This document shows positions 36,601-43,249 of a stretch of 43,249 bases of DNA, in pieces. The DNA is from Bacillota bacterium (lineage in GTDB: Bacteria > Bacillota > Limnochordia > Darwinibacteriales > Darwinibacteriaceae). The notes beneath the pieces were generated by a model. It was not told the DNA's origin and made no database searches. It was given only the letters and a program-made list of their open reading frames with translations. The stretch lies in the NCBI GenBank assembly GCA_012521465.1, contig JAAYMI010000025.1, positions 1 through 43,249 of the forward strand, read 5' to 3'. A program made the translations under genes and the position numbers. Position 1 is the stretch's first letter. Each line of letters starts with the position of its first letter.

Positions 36601-38175
36601 TTGAGGCGGCTGTCGTTGAAGTGGAAAGTGCTCAGTCCTGTGATCGGTGCCATCTTGGTCTTAGTCGGGGTTACCTTTGTTGTTTCTCAGTACGTAATGA
36701 ACGAGCAGGCCGAAACGATGGCTATGAACAAGGTCCGCTCAGACATCAACCTGATGTACGAGCTGTTGGAAAAGATGATTCCGGGGCCGTGGCGGGTGGA
36801 AGGCTCAATCCTTTATAAAGGAGAGCGGGCTCTAAACGATGACGCAGAGCTGGTGGATTGGCTGGCTCACCTTACGGGGAACACCGTGACGATCTTCCGC
36901 GGCGGAACTAGCGTTGCCACCACAGTGCTCACCGATGGGAAGCGCGCTGTAGGGACGCAGGCAGCTGACTACGTGGTGGAGCGAGTGCTGAGAGAGAAAG
37001 AGTCGTACTATGGTGCAGCCGAGGTAGTGGGGAATGTTCTGCAGACCGCATACAAACCTCTCCTCGACGAGGAAGGCGATGCAGTGGGCATGCTCTATAC
37101 CGGCGCCTCGCCCAAGATCATTGATCGGTCTGTATCCGCCTTCCGCCGGAGTGTGCTCTTGCTATCCCTGATCGTAAGCGTACCCCTGGCAGTGCTGCTG
37201 TACCTTGTACTTTCACGGGGAGTGCTGCAGCCTATCGCTCTGGCCGCCCGGCATGCGGTGCGCATCGCGGAGGGGGATCTGACGGAAGCAATCTCTGCGA
37301 AAGAGATCGCGCGGCAGGATGAGATCGGCATTCTGGCTCGGTCGTTCCAGGACCTGCTGGAAAGCCTGCGGCGGATCGTGGCTGCTCTGCAGGATGCGAT
37401 CCGCAGGGCCGCTGAAACGGGAGAAACGCTCCTTGCGGCGAGCGAAGAGAACTCTGCTACTCTCGAGGAAGTAGCCTCTTCGGTGGGAGAGTTAAGCGAG
37501 GCTGTCTCATCAGTTAATAACCAGATGGAAGGCATGGCGAAGAGCGCTCACGATGTGCGTGAGCTGGCGGGAAGTGGGCAGAGAGAAATGGAGTTTACAG
37601 TGCAGTCTATGGACCGGATTGTGCAGAGCTCCAGCCAGACCCAGGCCGCAGTCTCCCTCGTCTCAGAGGCCGCGCAGAGCATGGGCGTGGTATTGGAGAT
37701 TATCTCCGAGGTGGCGGAGCAGACGAATCTCTTGGCCCTCAATGCAGCCATTGAGGCGGCTCGGGCGGGAGAGCAGGGCCGGGGCTTTGCGGTTGTGGCT
37801 GAAGAAGTGCGGAAGCTCGCGGAGCAGACGCAGGATTCTGTGACCAAGATCGGAGAGATGAACAGTTCGCTTATGCAGGAGGTTGCGCGGGCCGTATCGA
37901 CTATTGGGGAGACCCAGGCGGAAGTGGCAAAAGGCAAGCAGGTGCTCGACCAGACGCGCGCCAGCTTCGAGTCGATCCTGAATAACATCGAAGAAGTGGT
38001 GGAGCGGATTAACAGCGTGACTGAATCGTCCCGCACAGTGGACGCGACAAGTCAGGGATTAGCGGCCGCGGCTGAACAGCAGGCCGCCTCCATGACTGAA
38101 GTTGCCAACATGGCGGAAACAGTTGCCAGTATGGTTCAAGAGCTCCAGGCGGTGATTGCCAGGTTCCGGGTATAG
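36601..38175 (+). CDS. Methyl-accepting chemotaxis protein with periplasmic Cache-like domain
   Basis: N-terminal TM, sensor with [44 protein letters not shown]...[15 protein letters not shown], second TM, HAMP, MCP signaling hairpin [43 protein letters not shown] start after AAGGAGTGG. Confidence 0.95.
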   Translation: MRRLSLKWKVLSPVIGAILVLVGVTFVVSQYVMNEQAETMAMNKVRSDINLMYELLEKMIPGPWRVEGSILYKGERALNDDAELVDWLAHLTGNTVTIFRGGTSVATTVLTDGKRAVGTQAADYVVERVLREKESYYGAAEVVGNVLQTAYKPLLDEEGDAVGMLYTGASPKIIDRSVSAFRRSVLLLSLIVSVPLAVLLYLVLSRGVLQPIALAARHAVRIAEGDLTEAISAKEIARQDEIGILARSFQDLLESLRRIVAALQDAIRRAAETGETLLAASEENSATLEEVASSVGELSEAVSSVNNQMEGMAKSAHDVRELAGSGQREMEFTVQSMDRIVQSSSQTQAAVSLVSEAAQSMGVVLEIISEVAEQTNLLALNAAIEAARAGEQGRGFAVVAEEVRKLAEQTQDSVTKIGEMNSSLMQEVARAVSTIGETQAEVAKGKQVLDQTRASFESILNNIEEVVERINSVTESSRTVDATSQGLAAAAEQQAASMTEVANMAETVASMVQELQAVIARFRV

Positions 38176-38178
38176 GGA

Positions 38179-38640
38179 GTGATCGGGCTTTGGTTTGCGG
38201 TGGAGGTGAAACAAGTAACAGACAAACGGGAAGTGCGGGAAGCGAGGGAAGCCGCCCAGGAGGTCCTGCGGCTCCTCGAAGCCGTGGAGCAGACGCTGCG
38301 CGGAGCCCGGAACTGGGGCTGGTTTGATATGTTCTCCCGAGGCAGCCTGATCTCCAGCGTGGTCAAATTTGGGAAGATCAGCAAAGCTGAGGAACAGCTG
38401 CGCCAAGTGCAGGCGGGGATGAAGCGCCTCCAAGAGGAACTGGGAGACATCAATCTTTCGGTAAGGGAGTCCTTGGACATCGGTGGGTTCCAGCGATTTA
38501 TGGACATTGCCTTTGACAACATCATTTCCGACTGGCTGACCCAGAGCCGGATTCATGAGAGCCTGCGGGAAGTACAGTATGTGAAAGAGGAAGTGAAGCG
38601 GGTTCTGGAGCTTCTCGACCGGATGGAAAAGGAGAGCTGA
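38179..38640 (+). CDS. Conserved hypothetical helical protein
   Basis: Open frame, helical/coiled-coil content (ARNWGWFDMFSRGSLISSVVKFGKISKAEEQLRQVQAGMKRLQEELGDINL); directly follows MCP gene; start uncertain. Confidence 0.6.
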   Translation: MIGLWFAVEVKQVTDKREVREAREAAQEVLRLLEAVEQTLRGARNWGWFDMFSRGSLISSVVKFGKISKAEEQLRQVQAGMKRLQEELGDINLSVRESLDIGGFQRFMDIAFDNIISDWLTQSRIHESLREVQYVKEEVKRVLELLDRMEKES

Positions 38641-38710
38641 GCGTGAAACGAGTGCAGCTGGTTGTGCAGCTGCTTGCGGCACTCAGGGCTGTTTCTGGAG
38701 GTGTGAGGAT

Positions 38711-39106
38711 GTGAGAATCACGTACCCAGAGCACTGCGGCAACTCCCCGAAAAAGGTCCAGCTGATTGACCTCCACAAGGCCATCATCAATGGCGATGCA
38801 AGCTTCTTACTTGCGAGTCTGTCCAGCGATGTGGTGCTGAATGTGGTGGGAGAGAGCGTGATCGTGGGCAGGGAAAACGTCGCAGCAGCGGCTCGCGATG
38901 TTGTGAAGCAGGATCTGAGGGAGATCAGGATTAAGGACGTTATAACCCATGGCAATGTCGCAGCTGTCCATGGTTCACTACTGTTTGAAGGAGGACCGCA
39001 GGTGGATTTCTGCGATGTGTATGGGTTCAGCGGCTTTGGCAGGACTGCCACAATCAAGAAGATCGACTCCTACCGGATCCCCATCGGTACAGGCAGAGGC
39101 TTGTGA
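38711..39106 (+). CDS. NTF2-like / SnoaL-like domain protein
   Basis: IDLHKAIINGDASFLLASLSSDVVLNVVGESVIVGRENVAAAARDVV...HGNVAAVHGSLLFEGGPQVDFCDVYGFSGFGRTATIKKIDSYRIP. Confidence 0.75.
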   Translation: MRITYPEHCGNSPKKVQLIDLHKAIINGDASFLLASLSSDVVLNVVGESVIVGRENVAAAARDVVKQDLREIRIKDVITHGNVAAVHGSLLFEGGPQVDFCDVYGFSGFGRTATIKKIDSYRIPIGTGRGL

Positions 39107-39230
39107 TGAGGGGGAAGGTTAAGGCAAGTGGGGCGATTTCAGAATGGTTGGTTGATCGCCGGATGATCGGCAGGAACCGCCGCCATAGAGGTGGAACTTG
39201 AGATCATCCTATAACGAGGGAGGACCTCCC

Positions 39231-39761
39231 ATGAAAACGCGAATTGTGTTGGCGATCGTCATGTTGGCTGCGGTTCTGATCAGTGGGTGTGTCAGGTTTG
39301 AATTTGAGATTGAGTTGGACGGTCAGGGAAATGAGCTGAAGAGGACAGTTAGGTTCCTGACCCAAGAGCAGCAGGTTGCGGCAATGTATCTGCAGGGGAT
39401 TCGGCAAGACGTCCTAGAATCCTATGGCGAAGAGGAGATGCAGTTCGTCGAGTTTACAGAGTTTGACGGTCCAGAGTGGTACGGAGCTGAGCTTGTATTT
39501 TTGGTGGCGGAAGCGAAGGATAGCGGTATAGATTTGTCCGAAGAATCATTGGTGGTGACAGACAAAGATGACCGCTTTACAGTCGCTTTCAACTTCGATG
39601 CGAGTCCCGGCTATTCTGACATTGCCCAGAAAGAGTGGTACGACGACTCGGAGTTTGTCGTTAGGGTCACCGTTGAGGAATTCACAAGAGAGTACCGCCT
39701 GAATGTGTATGATGCCATTCTCAACGGGGTCTACCTCACTGACACATTCCCTAAGCGGTAA
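39231..39761 (+). CDS. Putative lipoprotein
   Basis: MKTRIVLAIVMLAAVLISGC lipobox; ATG 39231 after GGGAGGACC; body VRFEFEIELDGQGNELKRTVRF... has no family I recognise. Confidence 0.7.
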   Translation: MKTRIVLAIVMLAAVLISGCVRFEFEIELDGQGNELKRTVRFLTQEQQVAAMYLQGIRQDVLESYGEEEMQFVEFTEFDGPEWYGAELVFLVAEAKDSGIDLSEESLVVTDKDDRFTVAFNFDASPGYSDIAQKEWYDDSEFVVRVTVEEFTREYRLNVYDAILNGVYLTDTFPKR

Positions 39762-39799
39762 ACGCGCCGTCCTAAGCGAACATACTGATCCCATTAAGT

Positions 39800-39828
39800 G
39801 AGACTCTAGCCAAGCTAGGGTCTCTTTT
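39800..39828 (+). terminator. Rho-independent terminator after lipoprotein gene
   Basis: GAGACTCTAGC-CAA-GCTAGGGTCTC (one G-T pair) followed by TTTT. Confidence 0.8.
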
Positions 39829-40044
39829 GTGCGTTCGGCATGTATACCAAGCCGATGTGGCTGCAAGAAACCCCGCGGTCAAACCAGCGGGAATGTAACC
39901 ATAAGGCAAGGTATTAACTCGCAACATGCGAACTAAAAACTCGCTGATATCCCAGCGCCTTCCTACTCGATCTGAGCAAGAAGCAAATCCTACCGTCTCG
40001 CCCGTGCAGGAGAACAGGTAAACAACCAGAAGTTTATATATACG

Positions 40045-40740
40045 GTGTTAAATCAAATGGAAGTTGATGTCAGCAATGGTGAAGCAGAGCGTTTGGGACG
40101 GGGGCGAGGGGATACGGGAAGCGGTCGGATCGTCACAATTGTTGTGAGTTCGTTCGGTACCATTTGGACTACAAAGTGGCTTCCCAATGCGTTTACTTTG
40201 GATCATTACAATACGGCGTTCAGTGACTCCGTGGCCATCCGCAATTCTCTCATCCTCATGGCAGGTGCTATGCCGTTTACGCTGTTCTTAGCCATATCCC
40301 TTGGCCAGATGAACCGCGATGTGCCCAAGATGCGGTGGTTTGACTTTATCACCATGCTGCCGTTTATCGTGCCAGGGGTTGTGATCGGGCTTTCCATCAC
40401 TCGCGCGTGGGGAGCAGTGAAAATTGCCGGTATTGATGTAGCCGGAACGGTCCTGGTGCTGCTGATCGCCATCTCGATCCGCCGGATGCCACACGCTATC
40501 AGAGTGCTGAGTGCCGGATTTGCTAGAATAGATAAGAGCTTGGAAGAGGCTTCCTGGAGCCTCGGATCATCGAAATCGAAGACGTTCAAGGATGTCATCC
40601 TGCCGCAGCTGAGGCCGACCATCGTCGCGGCGGGTGTGATTCTTTCCATTAAGCTTATCACGGAACTAGGGGCGTCGCGTCTCATCGCAGTAGGAAACGC
40701 CATCGCCAACAGATTGACGAAGGATCGAGGAGGGATCTAA
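40045..40740 (+). pseudogene. Half-length ABC permease remnant (Fe3+/phosphonate two-domain permease type)
   Basis: One permease domain only (NAFTLDHYNTAFSDSVAIRNSLILM..., LPFIVPGVVIGLSITRAWG, LEEASWSLGSSKSKTFKDVILPQLRPT); N-terminal ~95 nt look unrelated to a permease; usual first half and C-terminal TM missing. Confidence 0.6.
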
Positions 40741-41763
40741 ATGGCAATGATTCAGATCAAGAACGTTACAAAGAAATTCGGCTCTGTCGTTGCCGTGGAT
40801 AACCTAAGCCTGGACGTGGAAGCGGGGGAGATCTGGAACAACGGCCAGCTGATGAACGATGTACCTCCTCAGAAGCGCAACATTGGTATCGTATTCCAAG
40901 ATTACGCGGTGTTTCCCACCATGTCGGTGGCGGCGAATGTAGCCTACGGGTTAAAACTGCGGAGAGTCCCAAATCCGGAGCGGGAGCGGCGGATCAACGA
41001 AGTTTTGGAGCTTGTAGGTCTGACTGGGTTCGGACACAGGATGCCGAGCCAACTGAGCGGCGGTCAGCTGCAGAGGGTTGCCTTGGCCCGCGCGCTTGTC
41101 ATTCGCCCGCAAGTGCTGCTGTTGGATGAGCCGTTAAGCAACTTGGATGCAGCTTTGCGGGTCAGCATCCGCAAGCAGATCCGCCAGATCCAGCAAGAGC
41201 TGAACATCACCACCGTGTTTGTGACGCACGATCAGGAAGAGGCCCTTTCCATCTCGGACCGGATCGCGGTGATGAAGACGGCAAAGCTCATGCAGGTAGG
41301 CTCTCCCATGGAAATCTACGGCAAGCCCGAGTCAGCCTTTGTGGCTAACTTCATCGGGAAAACCACTATGCTGCGGGGTTTGGTGAAGGCGGTGAATGCC
41401 GACAGCATTGTAGTGACAAGCAGCGGTCACGACTTCATCGTGCGGAAGCGGCAGGACGTCAAAACCGGCGCAGAAGTGTGGCTGTCCGTTCGTCCCCAGG
41501 ACGTACTGTATAACTCCGCAGACGGAGAGAATAGGATCACTGGCGTAGTTGACTACCTTGAACCGCTGGGCTCGCTCGCCCGGGGCGAGATTGTCACAAG
41601 TGCGGGCTTTGGTTTGATGTTTGAGATTCCAAATCCACTGTACAGCCGTGTTCCAGAACTCAAGGAAGAAGTGCAGGTAAGCATAGGCGCCGACCGGATT
41701 GTGTATGGTCTCATGAGTGAGAGCGACCGAGAGGTATTTGGCGAGTTGGAAAAGGGAGCGTGA
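40741..41763 (+). pseudogene. Fe3+/polyamine-type ABC transporter ATP-binding protein lacking Walker A
   Basis: FGSVVAVDNLSLDVEAGE runs directly into IWNNGQLMNDVPPQKRNIGIVFQDYAVFP; no GxxGxGKST. Signature LSGGQLQRVALARAL, Walker B VLLLDEPLSNLD, H-loop VFVTHDQEEAL and C-terminal TOBE-like region present. Confidence 0.8.
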
Positions 41764-41907
41764 GCGAGGACCGCATCGTTGCAGGAAACGGTGCGCATGA
41801 ACGTCGCTTCGAGGGCGCCACCCGTTTCCAGATTCTACAGTACAGGATTGAAACTGGAAAAGGCAGAAGAAGACCCACCGTTTTCCTTTCATGTTGGTGA
41901 CAGAACC

Positions 41908-41942
41908 AGCCCAAGACTCCGTCTAGTTCAGAGTATTGGGCT
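41908..41942 (+). terminator. Imperfect hairpin, possible terminator before ADP-ribosylglycohydrolase-like gene
   Basis: AGCCCAAGACTC-(11 nt)-GAGTATTGGGCT, one mismatch, followed by GCTCTTG (weak T tract). Confidence 0.45.
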
Positions 41943-42003
41943 GCTCTTGAATCGTTGCGGTGCGGTAGACGCTAACTGGCTATCTAGAGAAAGGAGGCTC
42001 GCG

Positions 42004-43249
42004 ATGCCGATTTCCTGGATCAACCCTGAGGAACTGGTCGAGTTTGAGTTTGTGCAGGCTGAGGAAGAAGGGCGCGATGTGGCCAGATTCATTCAGGAGT
42101 GGGATGAGCATAGGCGGAGCACAGACGACGTGGCGCAGCTTCGCCGCAAGGCAGAAAGCCTGATGGATCAGATGGCAGCTGCAGCGCCTGATAGTGATAC
42201 TAGCGAACCGTCAGATCTAGCTGGTATATGTGCGGCATCTGTGGAATCAAAGACGGGTCTTAAGTGGCTCGGTGACGTTTCCGAACTGCGCAACCGTATC
42301 CTCGGCGGTTGGTTGGGTCGGGCTGCTGGCTGCCTTCTGGGCAAGCCCGTGGAGGGACGATCTCGGGAACTCATCCGCGAAGTATTGCAATCAAGCGGAA
42401 ACTGGCCGCTGGACAATTACTTCACCGGCCGCGGTGTGCCAGAGACTGTACTGCAAGAGGTTGGGTGGGATCCGACGCGGGAGATGTCACTGCGCGAAAG
42501 CATTCAATGCATGCCAGAAGACGATGATATGAACTACCCTATGCTGAATCTCAGTGTGGTGGAAAAACATGGCTTGGAATTCAGCTCTGCCGATGTACTC
42601 AACGAATGGCTGCTGCGTCTGCCTGTTCTTCAGGTCTTTACAGCGGAACGTGTGGCATACTTCAACGCTTTGCGGCAGTTAGAACCGCCAGAAACGGCGC
42701 GTTATCACAATCTCTTCAGGGAATGGATTGGTTCCCAGATTCGAGCCGATCTGTGGGGCTGGATCTGCCCCGGAAATCCTAGGCTGGCAGCTGAGTTAGC
42801 TTTTAGGGACGCTGCGGTGAGTCATGTGAAGAACGGCATATATGGCGAGATCTTCTTTGCGACAGCTTGTACTGCGAGTTTTGTGGCAGAATCTCCTGCT
42901 GATGCTTTGCGAGTGGGGCTCGAGTATATTCCCCAGCATTCGCGTCTTGCGGAGGCCATCAAGGAGGTCTTCAGCCTGCATGAGCGCATCCCTGACTTCG
43001 AACGGGCTGTCGATCGGCTGTATGAGCTGTATGGCCACTATCACTGGGTGCATACCATCAATAACGCTGCTTTAGTGACAGCCGCCTCGCTGTACAGTGA
43101 AGGTGACTGCGAACGTGGTATCACCTACGCCGTGGTGGGTGGCTGGGATACCGACTGTAATGGAGCCACCGTAGGTTCCATCCTGGGAGTGATGCACGGG
43201 GCTGATCAGCTCCCGCAGAAGTGGATTGCACCCTTAAGGAACACTATCC
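42004..43249 (+). CDS. ADP-ribosylglycohydrolase family protein, 3'-truncated by window edge
   Basis: Not in ORF track (no stop in window). ATG 42004 after AAAGGAGG; RNRILGGWLGRAAGCLLGKPVEG, MPEDDDMNYPML, VVGGWDTDCNGATVGSILGVMHG. Confidence 0.9.
   Translation, partial: MPISWINPEELVEFEFVQAEEEGRDVARFIQEWDEHRRSTDDVAQLRRKAESLMDQMAAAAPDSDTSEPSDLAGICAASVESKTGLKWLGDVSELRNRILGGWLGRAAGCLLGKPVEGRSRELIREVLQSSGNWPLDNYFTGRGVPETVLQEVGWDPTREMSLRESIQCMPEDDDMNYPMLNLSVVEKHGLEFSSADVLNEWLLRLPVLQVFTAERVAYFNALRQLEPPETARYHNLFREWIGSQIRADLWGWICPGNPRLAAELAFRDAAVSHVKNGIYGEIFFATACTASFVAESPADALRVGLEYIPQHSRLAEAIKEVFSLHERIPDFERAVDRLYELYGHYHWVHTINNAALVTAASLYSEGDCERGITYAVVGGWDTDCNGATVGSILGVMHGADQLPQKWIAPLRNTI

Noticed and set aside
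39829-40044. Mobile-element end or ncRNA between terminator and permease remnant
   Set aside because: No terminal inverted repeats, target duplication or transposase seen; CCCGC/GCGGG pairing is short and mismatched.
41764-41860. GGAAACGG...CCGTTTCC long-range pairing after the ATPase remnant
   Set aside because: Only 8 bp of clean pairing with bulges and a long loop; too weak to call.
1-43249. CRISPR arrays, tRNA/rRNA genes, prophage or toxin-antitoxin defence modules
   Set aside because: No regularly spaced repeats, tRNA-like cloverleafs or rRNA sequence noticed; the XRE/membrane pair lacks toxin signatures.

Overview
The window reads as an accessory carbohydrate-scavenging region of a bacterial chromosome, probably a Firmicutes/Limnochordia-like anaerobe (inferred from gene style only). 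Main blocks: (i) + strand 1-17338: one long operon-like run with two binding-protein-dependent sugar ABC importers (SBP plus two MalF/MalG-type permeases each), a secreted NHL/TPR/Yip1-like membrane protein and a DUF5696-like protein between them, followed by GH3 (with PA14 insert) and two GH29 alpha-L-fucosidases; (ii) - strand 17307-23232: nucleotidyltransferase, TIM-barrel sugar isomerase/epimerase, a third sugar ABC importer and an RpiR regulator; (iii) + strand 23661-27842: PI-PLC-like phosphodiesterase and GH38 alpha-mannosidase, divergent from (ii); (iv) 27895-35685: second RpiR regulator, a complete Opp/Dpp-type importer (B-C-D-F-A) and a HAD hydrolase; (v) 35879-39761: DUF3796-like/XRE pair, chemoreceptor and small proteins; (vi) 40045-41763: remnant of an Fe3+/phosphonate-type ABC importer with a half-length permease and an ATPase that lacks its Walker A motif; (vii) 42004-end: ADP-ribosylglycohydrolase-family protein running off the window and absent from the supplied ORF track. 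The most notable signals are the P-loop-less ABC ATPase, the PI-PLC/alpha-mannosidase/isomerase/importer divergon, the NHL-TPR-Yip1 + DUF5696 cassette between two sugar importers, and perfect hairpins directly downstream of three of the four SBP genes. All family calls come from reading translated motifs; no database search was run.
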